Assembly (NCBI RefSeq): GCF_003688555.1
Contig: NZ_REFR01000010.1
Location: 434,001-498,000, forward strand
DNA: 64,000 bases
Direction of reading: 5' to 3'
Origin: Eilatimonas milleporae
GTDB lineage: Bacteria > Pseudomonadota > Alphaproteobacteria > Sphingomonadales > Kordiimonadaceae
Part shown: one piece after another, positions 45,905 through 54,837 of the stretch
Numbering within the stretch: position 1 is the first letter of the stretch
Layout: every line of letters begins with the position of its first letter
The notes under the pieces: generated by a model
The model's database searches: none
What the model saw: only the letters and a program-made list of their open reading frames with translations
Told to the model about the DNA's origin: nothing
Translations under genes and position numbers: made by a program

Positions 45905-46160
45905 GATATTTGTTTAGAAGGGCCTAGCCAAGCGTGGGAGCGGGACGGTGATACCGTTCTAAATTAAGGGCCATATTGCCGATGAAATGGCAGAATTGAC
46001 ATAAAATGAAAGTGGCCAGCCCCATAGGGTTGATGGTCTTCAGCAAGGAAATTTCACATATTTTTTCTTGAAAAATAATTTTACCTCACACCACCAGGAG
46101 GATACAGTATAAGGTAGTATTTGCACATCTAAAAGCAGGGGCTTGAGAGAGTTTCTCATC

Positions 46161-46991
46161 ATGACGAACATCACTTCAGGCCGGCAGCAGGATATTCGTC
46201 ACAATGTCGCAGAATTTCAAATTTACCGTTCCCTGAACAGCAGCCGGGACTTTGCTGAATTCAACAAGTTGATCGGGCAGTATCTTAGGAGTTTCGGGTT
46301 CGATGAACACGCCTTCGGTCGGGTTCATACCGAGGGAAAAATCAACACTCCGTCACGAACAACCTCAACCGAAATGCGTGAAATCTATTATGAGGAAGGG
46401 CTGTTTGAACATAGTCTTATTGACCAGTTTGTGCGGAATAATAGCAAACCCATATTTCAATCCGAAATAGAAAACAATTTTAACACTATCAGCTTTTCAA
46501 CAGATTTCACGAAAACCAATGTACGTGTTTTCGAACTGTTCAAACAGTTTGGGTATAATGATTTTTATATCATGCCGGGCAAAGCGTCGAACGGGCATGG
46601 CAATATTGTCCTTTCTGTCACGCACCGCGATATGGAGCGCCCAGAGTTCAGAAAGAAAGTGGAACAGGCAAAGCATGGTTTGCACAGCTTGTTAGCCGCC
46701 ATTGATTATGTAGGGACAAAAAAATTTCCGAACTTCTTCCTCAGTGAGGAAGAAAGTCCCGATATCATCATTTCCCCCCGCCCGCTTGAGATTCTAACGC
46801 TTATGGCACAGGAGGATATGAGTCTGCAGGAAACGGCCGACCATCTGGGCCGCAGTGTACACACCCTGAACCAGCAGGTCGCAGCTGCGCGGAGAGCCTT
46901 CGGCGTCGACACCACGATCGGTGCTGTCTACCAGGCTATCCGCGAGGGGCTGATCGTATGTGACAAGAAAACATCGGCATCCCGTTCCTGA
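46161..46991 (+). CDS. LuxR-family transcriptional regulator with diverged autoinducer-type domain
   Basis: 276 residues from ATG at 46161; a TTG at 46143 is the alternative. The C-terminal HTH is clear: SPRPLEILTLMAQEDMSLQE, TADHLGRSVHTLNQQVAAAR and GVDTTIGAVYQAIREGLI. The N-terminal 180 residues look like an autoinducer-binding fold, but the canonical acyl-homoserine-lactone contacts are not obvious: the stretch YYEEGLFEHSLIDQFVRNN aligns with the usual Tyr/Asp-Pro region with Ser in place of Asp, and the expected Trp is not seen. No luxI-type synthase is in the window. The gene is visibly richer in A+T than its neighbours, a possible sign of transfer. 23 bases upstream of the P450 remnant. 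Ligand unknown. Confidence 0.85.
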   Translation: MTNITSGRQQDIRHNVAEFQIYRSLNSSRDFAEFNKLIGQYLRSFGFDEHAFGRVHTEGKINTPSRTTSTEMREIYYEEGLFEHSLIDQFVRNNSKPIFQSEIENNFNTISFSTDFTKTNVRVFELFKQFGYNDFYIMPGKASNGHGNIVLSVTHRDMERPEFRKKVEQAKHGLHSLLAAIDYVGTKKFPNFFLSEEESPDIIISPRPLEILTLMAQEDMSLQETADHLGRSVHTLNQQVAAARRAFGVDTTIGAVYQAIREGLIVCDKKTSASRS

Positions 46992-47014
46992 AAATTCTAG
47001 GACAGGAGAGCAGC

Positions 47015-47535
47015 ATGACCCTGAAAAGCCCGTTCAGACCGGATATCGGCCTTGAGGATCTGGGTGCAAACAATCCTCTGCCACTGTATGCGGCCATGCG
47101 TGAAGACCGCCCGGTCTGTTCTCTCAACACACCGGGCATGTGTGCTTTAAGCCGTTATGACGATGTCAAATTTGCCATGGAGCGGACGGACCTGTTTTCC
47201 GCATCGGGCCAAAAGGCCCTGATACAGCCGGACTGGCTGCCGGATGATCTGAAAAGAGACCTGTTTATTGCTGTTCGGCCAGTCATGACCCTGCCCGCTT
47301 CCATGATCCGGACCGGTTTGACATGACACGGCCCAATATCAAACAGCATCTGGCCTTTGGGCAGGGTCCGCACATCTGTATCGGTGCTGCCTTGGCCCGA
47401 CAACAGGCGAGAGTCATTCTGGAAAGACTGCTGGCACCCTTCGACGGTTTCAGTATCCCACCGGAAACAGACATCAGGATGACGCCGTCCTGGGTGATGA
47501 ATGCGGTGGAAGAGCTGCCCGTTACCTTTCACTGA
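47015..47535 (+). pseudogene. Cytochrome P450 remnant (large internal deletion plus frameshift)
   Basis: ATG at 47015 with AGGAG upstream starts a normal bacterial P450 N-terminus (NPLPLYAAMREDRPVC, LSRYDDVKFAMERTDLFSAS). After about 85 codons the sequence jumps to the C-terminal part, now in another frame: HDPARFHDPDRFDMTRPN, then the haem-binding loop HLAFGQGPHICIGAALAR with the cysteine ligand, and a proper end. The middle, some 200 residues with the oxygen-binding I helix and the ExxR motif, is missing. Neither piece can fold into an enzyme. The join is near 47260. It lies between the LuxR-type regulator and a TonB-dependent receptor in one orientation, so the cassette once carried an oxidative step. 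Confidence 0.9.
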
Positions 47536-47591
47536 CCCGAAATTTCATGAACATCAAGAACAAGCCGGTAACGGCCGACAGGGGGAGAAAC

Positions 47592-49817
47592 ATGTCTGAA
47601 CATATAGCCGCCGGGGTCCTGCCCGGTCTGGGACTGGTCACTTTGCTTGCCGCTGCACCCCTGACCGGTGCGAGTGCGGCCGCTGAAGAGGGCGCCAACG
47701 TGAACGAGACCGTGAACGAGATCATCGTCACGGCGGAAATCCGTGAAAAGTCCTTACTGGAAACGCCGGTCGCCGTGTCCGTCATTGGTGCGGAGCAAAT
47801 GGAGCGGCAGGGCATCACCAGTCTTGACGGTCTGGACAGCGGCATTATCCCGTCGCTGCGCATACAGCCGCTCGGCATCGCCCCTTCAACGCTCAGCATC
47901 GCCATTCGCGGACGCGGACCGACCGACCCCGGCCAGGTCACGCGCGACGGGTCCGTCGCCATTTATCAGGACGGCTTTTATCTGGGCCGCGCCCAGGGCC
48001 TGAGCCTGGAGCTGGCGGATCCGGAACGCATCGAGGTGCTGCGCGGGCCGCAGGGCACGCTGTACGGCCGCAACGCGGTATCCGGTGCCGTCAATGTCAT
48101 CTCCCGCAAACCGACCGGCGAGCTGGGGCTGCGCCAGACCGTGACCTATGGCAATTTCGATGCCTTGCGCACCATCACCACGCTGAACTTGCCGGAAGTT
48201 TCCGGTATCAGCCTGAAGTTCGATTACATCCATTCCGAACGGGACGGCTGGGTGGACAATACCGCCCCGGGCGAGGAAGACTTTTTCGCCTTCAACAAGG
48301 ACGGCGGACGGGCCAGCCTGAGGTGGCGGGCTAGCGATGAGTTTACATTGGATTATGTCTATGAACGCGGACAGGTCGAGGCCGCGCAGATCTACCATCA
48401 ACTGGCTGTCGACAACATCGGCATCATCGGCGTGGAACCGCGCAGGGTCCGCGCCACCCGGTTTCCCATAGCCCCCCTGGACCCGACGGTGACGGATTAT
48501 GACATGCACGGCCTGACGCTGTCCTGGCAGGCCTCGGAAGCCCTGACCGTGCGGTCTTTGACGTCGCTGCGGGGTACGGAGGAAATCACCGGCAACAATT
48601 TCGGGGGTGTGTTGTACTTCAACGGTGTGATCTTTGAAGAAGAGGTGGATCAGGAGCAATTCTCGCAGGAAATCCAAGTCCTCGGCAGCCATGACCGTCT
48701 GGAATGGGTCGCCGGCGCCTATTATTTCGAGGAGGATGCGACGCAGACGGCCCAGAACCTGTTTTCGCTGGATATTTTCGGGCTTTTGACCGGCACGCCG
48801 CTCACCCCGATTGTCCCACCGACGATATTCGATGTGTTCACCGGAGCAGACGCCCCCTTCCGCGAGATTGAAAACAGGGCTGAATCCCTTGCGGTTTACG
48901 GTCAGGCCACGTGGACGCCCCCGGTGCTGGACGATCGTCTGCAGTTGACGCTGGGCCTGCGCTACACCAGGGACGATCGCAGCGGAACCCGCATTGAGGG
49001 CGGGCAGCAATCCTTTGCGCTGGAGACCGACCGGCTGGATCCGCTGATCACGGTCAATTATTTCTGGACCGACACCCTGTCGACATATGCAAAATTTTCC
49101 ACGGCATACCGCGCCGGCGGGGCCAATGTCCGCGCTGCCAGCTTTTCCGATTTTGGCACCGAGGTTGCCGAAACTTTCGAATTCGGTCTGAAGTCATCCT
49201 TCTGGGACAATCGGGCGACCCTGAATGTCGCCCTGTTCGCCACGGACATCAAGGACGCGCAGCTGGACTTTGTAAACCCGGACAATCTGGTGGTGCTGGA
49301 AACCGTGAACATTGAGTCAACCGTCGAAGTCGATGGTACTGAAATTGAGTTGACACTGGCGCCAGTGCCCGGCCTGGTGATCGGACTGAATTACACCTAT
49401 CTGGACGGAAACATCCCGCCGCAACCCAATCCGCTGACCGGCGGAGCGGCCGTGGAATTCTTCCGCCTGTCGCAGACGCCGGAACATGCCGGGTCCGCCA
49501 CGGTGGATTATACCTTTCCGGAATTCTCATTCGGCACACTGATCGCCCATGTCGATATGACCGCGACGGACGAGTTCGACTATGTCGCCGGCAATGGGAC
49601 CCAGGACCTGGATTCCTTTGCCCTGTTCAACGCCCGCCTGACACTGTCGGAGATCGACCTTGGCGGCAGTGCGGGTGCCTTGCGGGTCTCTGTCTGGTGC
49701 GAGAATCTGTTCGACGCCATCTATGTGCCGTACGGCTTTCCGGTCCCCGGTGTGGGCGAGGCCGTATCCTTCGGTACCCCGCGCACCTATGGGTTTGACC
49801 TGACCTATCAGTTCTGA
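47592..49817 (+). CDS. TonB-dependent outer-membrane receptor
   Basis: 741 residues from ATG at 47592, chosen for the strong GGGGGAG 7 bases upstream and the clean signal peptide (LGLVTLLAAAPLTGASA); an ATG at 47547 adds 15 residues. TonB box NEIIVTAEIREK, plug with TPVAVSVIGAEQMERQG, SIAIRGRG, VYQDGFYLGR-like YQDGFYLGRAQ, ERIEVLRGPQGTLYGRNAVSG and GAVNVISRKP, then a 22-strand-type barrel finishing YGFDLTYQF with terminal Phe. This type, abundant in oligotrophic alphaproteobacteria, takes up diverse organic substrates as well as siderophores. Starts 56 bases after the P450 remnant and is probably cotranscribed with it. Ligand unknown. Confidence 0.93.
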   Translation: MSEHIAAGVLPGLGLVTLLAAAPLTGASAAAEEGANVNETVNEIIVTAEIREKSLLETPVAVSVIGAEQMERQGITSLDGLDSGIIPSLRIQPLGIAPSTLSIAIRGRGPTDPGQVTRDGSVAIYQDGFYLGRAQGLSLELADPERIEVLRGPQGTLYGRNAVSGAVNVISRKPTGELGLRQTVTYGNFDALRTITTLNLPEVSGISLKFDYIHSERDGWVDNTAPGEEDFFAFNKDGGRASLRWRASDEFTLDYVYERGQVEAAQIYHQLAVDNIGIIGVEPRRVRATRFPIAPLDPTVTDYDMHGLTLSWQASEALTVRSLTSLRGTEEITGNNFGGVLYFNGVIFEEEVDQEQFSQEIQVLGSHDRLEWVAGAYYFEEDATQTAQNLFSLDIFGLLTGTPLTPIVPPTIFDVFTGADAPFREIENRAESLAVYGQATWTPPVLDDRLQLTLGLRYTRDDRSGTRIEGGQQSFALETDRLDPLITVNYFWTDTLSTYAKFSTAYRAGGANVRAASFSDFGTEVAETFEFGLKSSFWDNRATLNVALFATDIKDAQLDFVNPDNLVVLETVNIESTVEVDGTEIELTLAPVPGLVIGLNYTYLDGNIPPQPNPLTGGAAVEFFRLSQTPEHAGSATVDYTFPEFSFGTLIAHVDMTATDEFDYVAGNGTQDLDSFALFNARLTLSEIDLGGSAGALRVSVWCENLFDAIYVPYGFPVPGVGEAVSFGTPRTYGFDLTYQF

Positions 49818-49978
49818 TCATGCAAAGGCAGCACGTAAAATGACCATTTGCCAATAATGTGGGTAGTTCCATCCAAACGGCTTGGAGGCATGATCCTAGG
49901 GTCGATATGTGGGGCTTCTACAAAGTTATCAACACGCTTTGCGCAGAGCCCGGCCAGCCCGCTCTCAATAAACCCCTT

Positions 49979-50260
49979 TTATTCGTCCTTCAGTCCGCTT
50001 GACCATGCCTCGATCTCGACGGTCAGGGTTCTTTCCGCGTCGTGCAGGGTTTCGCGCAGGGATTCGTCATAGGGCTCGCCCTTGGAGCGGGCTGTTTCGA
50101 CGCGCCCGGCAAGGGCTTTGACGCGGTCGAGCAGATCTTCATAGTCCGCGCGCAAGGTGCTGCCCTCGGTGCTGTCGAACACCGGGTGGTCGTTGTGGTC
50201 TTCCAGAAATTTCTCGCGGGCGCGCAGGTCTCCGGCCAGGCGGTGCAGAAAATCGCTCAT
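49979..50260 (-). CDS. Small hypothetical helical protein
   Basis: 93 residues from ATG at 50260, which has GGAGAGAG upstream; the reading frame is open further but without support. No signal peptide or membrane segment. The sequence is charged and predicted by eye to be mostly helical (LRAREKFLEDHNDH, YEDLLDRVKALAGRVETARS, LRETLHDAERTLTVEIEAW), likely a coiled-coil hairpin. I do not recognise a family. The gene is isolated between the TonB-dependent receptor (opposite strand) and the coq10-like gene. Confidence 0.65.
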   Translation of the reverse strand: MSDFLHRLAGDLRAREKFLEDHNDHPVFDSTEGSTLRADYEDLLDRVKALAGRVETARSKGEPYDESLRETLHDAERTLTVEIEAWSSGLKDE

Positions 50261-50395
50261 CACTCTCTCCCCAATGAATGCCCAATGGCTTCTGAACGGG
50301 AGAGTAGCAACGGCAACGCGAGGGAGAAAGTCCAGTGTTTGCAAAAGCCCGGTATTTGCAAATGTGTTTACACCCGGGGGTTCAACAGCGGCCGC

Positions 50396-50839
50396 CTAGG
50401 CGGCGGGCGGGCCGTAGAGGATGGCGGCGCGGTCCTCGAAGGCGGAGACCATTTTCTGTGTCGCGCGGGTGAACACGCCGCCGATCAGCGCTTCCAGCGT
50501 GCGGCTTTTGAATTCCAGATCCACCTCGAACGAGATGGCGCAGCAGCCGTCCGCCGTTTCCTCGAAATCCCAGTGGTTATAGAGCCGTTTCAGCGGCCCG
50601 CGCAGATAGTCCACATAGACCCGTGTCGGATGGGTCAGCGTCACGCGGGAGGTGAAGCGTTCGCGAAACGCCTTGAAGCCGATCAGCAGATCGGCGTCAA
50701 ACCCGTCCGCCTTGCGGTTATAGACCCGCGCGCCCACACACCAGGGCAGAAACTCCGGGTAGCGCGTCACGTCCGATACCATGTCGAAAAGCTGCTCCGG
50801 GCTGTAGGGCAGCGTCTTTTTCTCGGTAAAATGCGGCAT
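50396..50839 (-). CDS. Coq10/RatA-like START-domain protein
   Basis: SRPBCC-fold protein, 147 residues. MPHFTEKKTLPYSPEQLFDMVSDVTRYPEFLPWCVGARV is the standard opening (given only as landmarks here), followed by DADLLIGFKAFRERFTSRV, LRGPLKRLYNHWDF and FEVDLEFKSRTLEAL. Members bind ubiquinone and help respiratory function (Coq10); the Escherichia coli relative RatA was described as a ribosome-association toxin, but there is no antitoxin gene here. Placed 10 bases after lipA and likely in the same operon, as commonly seen in alphaproteobacteria. Confidence 0.9.
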   Translation of the reverse strand: MPHFTEKKTLPYSPEQLFDMVSDVTRYPEFLPWCVGARVYNRKADGFDADLLIGFKAFRERFTSRVTLTHPTRVYVDYLRGPLKRLYNHWDFEETADGCCAISFEVDLEFKSRTLEALIGGVFTRATQKMVSAFEDRAAILYGPPAA

Positions 50840-50849
50840 GGAGGGCCGT

Positions 50850-51803
50850 TTACTGTACCGCCTGTGATGCTTCTTGCGCCTGAAGCTGTTTCTCCCGCGT
50901 GGCGCGCAGCTTCGCGAAGTCGTCGCCCGCGTGATAGGAGGAACGCGTCAGCGGCGTGGCCGACACCATCAGGAAGCCCTTGCCCCGCGCCATGCGGGCA
51001 TAGGCCTTGAATTCGTCCGGCGTGACGAAACGGTCCACCCGTGCGTGGCGGGGGGTGGGCTGGAGATACTGGCCCATGGTGATGAAGTCGATATCGGCCA
51101 TGCGCATGTCATCCATCACCTGCGAGACTTCAAGCCGTTCCTCGCCGAGGCCGACCATCATGCCGGACTTGGTGAAGATCGTCGGGTCCACCTTTTTCAC
51201 CGTATCGAGCAGGCGCAGCGAATGGAAATAGCGCGCACCGGGACGAATGGTGGGATAAAGGCGGGGCACCGTCTCCAGATTATGGTTGAAGACATCCGGC
51301 CTGGCTTCGGCCACTTTTTCGATGGCGCCGGGCTTGTTGCGGAAATCGGGCGTCAGAATTTCAATCGTGGTCTCGGGGCTCATCTCGCGGATGGCCTTGA
51401 TCACCTTGACGAATTGATCCGCCCCGCCGTCCGGCAAATCGTCACGGTCCACCGAGGTGATGACAATATGGTTCAGTCCCATGGAGGCGCAGGCTTCCGC
51501 CGTGTGCAGAGGCTCCAGCGGGTCCACCTTCATCGGGCGCCCGGTCTTGACGTTGCAGAAGGCACAGGCCCGCGTGCAGGTATCGCCCAGAATCATCACC
51601 GTGGCGTGGCGCTTGGACCAGCATTCACCGATATTGGGGCATGCGGCCTCTTCGCAGACCGTGTGCAGTTTTTTCGACCGCATCAGCTTTTTCGTCTCGG
51701 CAAACTCGCGGGACGTCGGGGCCTTTACCCGGATCCAGTCGGGCTTGCGGCGCACCGCTGTTTTTGCGGCGGGGTCGGCTTTGATCGGCGTTTCAGCAGT
51801 CAT
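50850..51803 (-). CDS. lipA: LipA lipoyl synthase
   Basis: Radical-SAM enzyme inserting two sulfurs into octanoyl groups to make lipoate. 317 residues. Auxiliary cluster motif [14 protein letters not shown] (CX4CX5C), radical-SAM motif [10 protein letters not shown] (CX3CX2C), the AMG-type [14 protein letters not shown] block ([17 protein letters not shown]), [21 protein letters not shown] and the C-terminal RSSYHA serine used by LipA. All needed residues are present. Lies after lpd on the same strand; it serves the lipoyl domains of PdhB and PdhC in the same cluster. Confidence 0.97.
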   Translation of the reverse strand: MTAETPIKADPAAKTAVRRKPDWIRVKAPTSREFAETKKLMRSKKLHTVCEEAACPNIGECWSKRHATVMILGDTCTRACAFCNVKTGRPMKVDPLEPLHTAEACASMGLNHIVITSVDRDDLPDGGADQFVKVIKAIREMSPETTIEILTPDFRNKPGAIEKVAEARPDVFNHNLETVPRLYPTIRPGARYFHSLRLLDTVKKVDPTIFTKSGMMVGLGEERLEVSQVMDDMRMADIDFITMGQYLQPTPRHARVDRFVTPDEFKAYARMARGKGFLMVSATPLTRSSYHAGDDFAKLRATREKQLQAQEASQAVQ

Positions 51804-51934
51804 GGTCTACTCACTTCACACTGGTCGCATTCAGGCAGAATTCGGATTGGTCCTGCCTTATATAGTGCCTTGTTCGCGAAACGGCAGCCTCTTTTACCCC
51901 CGTTTCATGCATGGACGCCATGCCCCACCGGACT

Positions 51935-51997
51935 GGGTGGGCCTGGCCGGCGGCTGGGTGGCCTGGCCGGCGGGCCGGGTGGCGCGGCCGGCGGACC
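51935..51997. repeat. Three tandem 21-bp units downstream of lpd
   Basis: Units beginning GGGTGG and containing GGCCGGCGG follow one another at 51935, 51956 and 51977, with 3-5 differences between copies. They fill most of the spacer between the lpd stop and the lipA start. Confidence 0.85.
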
Positions 51998-52028
51998 GGG
52001 TAACTTTCGCGTTCAGCCGGGCCCGCGT

Positions 52029-53426
52029 TTAGAAATGGATGGCGCGGCCGTAGGCGTCCAGAACGCTTTCATGCATCATTTCGCTGAGCGTCGGGTGCGG
52101 GAAGATGCTGTGCATCAGTTCCGCCTCGGTGCTTTCCAGCGTGCGGGCCACCGTATAGCCCTGAATGAGCTCCGTCACTTCCGCGCCGATCATGTGCGCG
52201 CCGAGCAGCTCACCGGTTTTTTTGTCAAATACGGTTTTGACGAAGCCTTCCGGATCGCCGAGCGCGATGGCCTTGCCGTTGCCGATGAAGGGGAACTTGC
52301 CGACGCGCACGTCATAGCCCGCTTCTTTCGCCTTTTCTTCCGTCAGGCCGACGCTGGCGACCTGTGGGCGGCAGTAGGTACAGCCGGGGATGTTGCCTTT
52401 GTCCATGGGGTGCAGGCCGTCCAGCCCGGCGATCTTTTCCACCGCGATCACGCCTTCATGGCTGGCTTTGTGGGCAAGCCACGGTGCACCCGCCACATCG
52501 CCGATGGCCCATAGGCCGTCCACGCCCGTGCGGCCCCACTCGTCCGTGACGATATGGCCGCGGTCCACCTGGACGCCCACGGTTTCAAGGCCCAGATTTT
52601 CCACATTGCCGGTAATACCGATGGCCAGGATCACCCGGTCCACCGTGATCTCTTCTTTTTTGCCGTCCTGTTCCACGATGCAGGTCACGTTGTCCCTGCC
52701 CTTTTTCAGTTCGGTGACGGCAGCCTTGGTGCGCAGGTCCATACCCTGCTTTTTGAAGGCATTTTCGGCAAAGGCGGAGACCTCATGGTCCTCGACCGGC
52801 AGGATGCGGTCCATCATTTCCACCACCGTGACATCCGCGCCCATATCACTGTAAAAACTGGCGAATTCGATACCGATCGCACCGGACCCGATGACCAGCA
52901 GGCTTTTCGGCATGACATCCGGTGTCATGGCGTGCTTGTAGGTCCACACCAGCTTGCCGTCCGCCTGCAGATGCGGCAGTTCACGCGCCCGCGCACCGGT
53001 GGCGAGAATGATGTTTTTCGCCGTGTAAGCGGCTGTTTTGCCGTCCTTGCCTGTCACCGACAGGGTGTTTTTGGCCGTCAGCGTGCCGTCGCCTTCGATA
53101 TGGGTGACCTTGTTCTTCTTCAACAGGTGTTTGACGCCCGTGTTCAGCTGGCCGGCCACTTGGCGGCTGCGTTTGACCACGGCGGCAAGGTCAAAGCCGA
53201 TATTGTCGGCCTTCAAGCCGAACGCGGCGGCGTTTTGCATCAGATGCATGACCTCGGACGAGCGCAGCAGCGCCTTGGTGGGGATACAGCCCCAGTTCAG
53301 GCAGATGCCGCCCAGATGTTCCCGCTCGACACAGGCGGTTTTCATGCCGAGCTGCGCGGCACGGATCGCCGCCACATAGCCGCCGGGGCCGCCGCCCACC
53401 ACAATCAGGTCAAAACTGTCGGACAT
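52029..53426 (-). CDS. lpd: Lpd dihydrolipoyl dehydrogenase (E3)
   Basis: FAD/NAD flavoprotein that re-oxidises lipoyl groups, 465 residues. FAD motif LIVVGGGPGGYVAAIRAAQ, redox-active disulfide GGICLNWGCIPTK (C42, C47), NAD motif LLVIGSGAIGIEFASF, FAD site GLWAIGDVAG, and the C-terminal interface motif HPTLSEMMHE with catalytic His-Glu. Complete. Follows pdhC by 11 bases, dedicated E3 of the pyruvate dehydrogenase complex. Confidence 0.97.
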   Translation of the reverse strand: MSDSFDLIVVGGGPGGYVAAIRAAQLGMKTACVEREHLGGICLNWGCIPTKALLRSSEVMHLMQNAAAFGLKADNIGFDLAAVVKRSRQVAGQLNTGVKHLLKKNKVTHIEGDGTLTAKNTLSVTGKDGKTAAYTAKNIILATGARARELPHLQADGKLVWTYKHAMTPDVMPKSLLVIGSGAIGIEFASFYSDMGADVTVVEMMDRILPVEDHEVSAFAENAFKKQGMDLRTKAAVTELKKGRDNVTCIVEQDGKKEEITVDRVILAIGITGNVENLGLETVGVQVDRGHIVTDEWGRTGVDGLWAIGDVAGAPWLAHKASHEGVIAVEKIAGLDGLHPMDKGNIPGCTYCRPQVASVGLTEEKAKEAGYDVRVGKFPFIGNGKAIALGDPEGFVKTVFDKKTGELLGAHMIGAEVTELIQGYTVARTLESTEAELMHSIFPHPTLSEMMHESVLDAYGRAIHF

Positions 53427-53437
53427 GGCTTTTCCCC

Positions 53438-54811
53438 TTAGAGAAGCATGGTGATCGGGTCGTCGATATAGCTTTTGAACGCGGCGAGGAATTCGGCCCC
53501 CACGGCGCCGTCGACCGCCCGGTGGTCACAGGACAGCACACAGGTCATCATGGTGGCGGTCGTCACCGCACCGTCGCGTACGACCGGGCGCTGTTCGCCG
53601 GCGCCGATGGCCAGGATGCAGGCCTGCGGCGGGTTGATGACGGCGGAAAATTCCTTGATGCCGAACATGCCGAGGTTGGAGATGGAGAAGGTGCCGCCGG
53701 TGTAATCCTCGGGCATCAGCTTGCCGTCGCGGGCACGGGTGGCGAGATCCTTCATCGCCGCCGAAATCTCGGTCAGCCCCTTCTGGTCCGCACCGCGCAC
53801 GACGGGGGTGATGAGACCGCCCTCGATGGCGACGGCGACGGAAATATCGGCCCGCTCATACCAGTACATCTTGTCGCCGGCGAACTGCACATTGGCCGCC
53901 GGCACTTTTTTCAGCGCCAGCGCCACGGCGCGAATGATGAAATCATTGACGGACAGTTTCACGCCGCTGTCGGCGAGTTTGCCGTTCAGGTCCTTGCGCT
54001 GGGCCAGCAGTGTGTCGATCTCGCAGTCGATGGTCAGATAGAAATGCGGGACCGTCTGCTTGGATTCGCTGAGCCGCCGGGCAATGGTCTTGCGCATGTT
54101 GGACAGGCGTTCCTCGCGGAACGGAATGTCCTCGTGCGGGCCGTAAGCGGGTGTGGTGGCCGCTGCGGCGGCAGGCGCCGGGGCGGCGGCTCCGGCACCG
54201 GGCGCGGCCTCGGCCGGTTGGGCAACCGGCTGCGGCGCGGCCCTGGCGGATTCCACATCGCGTTTGACGATGCGGCCATACGGTCCGGTGCCGCTGATGG
54301 CGGCAAGATCCAACCCGGCATCGGCGGCGATACGGCGGGCGAGCGGCGAGGCCTTGATACGCTCGCCTTCCGCTGTCGCGGCCGGGGTTTGCACCGGTGC
54401 TGCCGCATTCGCGGTTTGCGCAGCCGGCTGAGAGGCCAGCGCCGCTGCGGCAGCGGGCGTGGCGGGGGCCTGCGGTGCCGGGTCCGGTGACGGCGCGGCG
54501 GCGGGTGTCTCCGCTTTGGGAGCCGGTGCGGCGGAACCGGCGCCGGCCGCGGCCTCGGACGCGTCCTCGCCCTCTTCCGCCAGGACGGCGATCAACTGGC
54601 CCACCGGCACGCCGTCCGTGCCTTCGGCGACCAGAATTTTGGCGACCGTGCCGTCGTCGATGGATTCCACCTCCATCGTCGCCTTGTCGGTTTCGATTTC
54701 GGCGATGACATCGCCGCTCGTCACGTCGTCACCCTCCTTGACCAGCCATTTGGCCAGCGTGCCTTCCTCCATGGTCGGCGACAGGGCGGGCATGGTGATT
54801 TCAATGGCCAT
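53438..54811 (-). CDS. pdhC: PdhC dihydrolipoamide acetyltransferase (E2)
   Basis: 457 residues: one lipoyl domain (1-80, lipoyl Lys in [13 protein letters not shown]), long Ala/Pro linker (about 85-150), peripheral-subunit-binding domain ([16 protein letters not shown] ... [13 protein letters not shown], about 153-190), second Ala/Pro linker, and catalytic core (about 225-457) with active-site [15 protein letters not shown]. Forms the core of the complex and passes acetyl to CoA. The lipoyl domain is almost the same as that of PdhB, also in DNA sequence. GAGGGAG ribosome binding site. Confidence 0.97.
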   Translation of the reverse strand: MAIEITMPALSPTMEEGTLAKWLVKEGDDVTSGDVIAEIETDKATMEVESIDDGTVAKILVAEGTDGVPVGQLIAVLAEEGEDASEAAAGAGSAAPAPKAETPAAAPSPDPAPQAPATPAAAAALASQPAAQTANAAAPVQTPAATAEGERIKASPLARRIAADAGLDLAAISGTGPYGRIVKRDVESARAAPQPVAQPAEAAPGAGAAAPAPAAAAATTPAYGPHEDIPFREERLSNMRKTIARRLSESKQTVPHFYLTIDCEIDTLLAQRKDLNGKLADSGVKLSVNDFIIRAVALALKKVPAANVQFAGDKMYWYERADISVAVAIEGGLITPVVRGADQKGLTEISAAMKDLATRARDGKLMPEDYTGGTFSISNLGMFGIKEFSAVINPPQACILAIGAGEQRPVVRDGAVTTATMMTCVLSCDHRAVDGAVGAEFLAAFKSYIDDPITMLL

Positions 54812-54837
54812 CGGTGCGCTCCCTCAAATCCGCATCA

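Noticed and set aside
50396-50839. RatA-type toxin of a toxin-antitoxin pair
   Set aside because: No antitoxin gene is adjacent; position next to lipA and the sequence fit the Coq10-like housekeeping protein.
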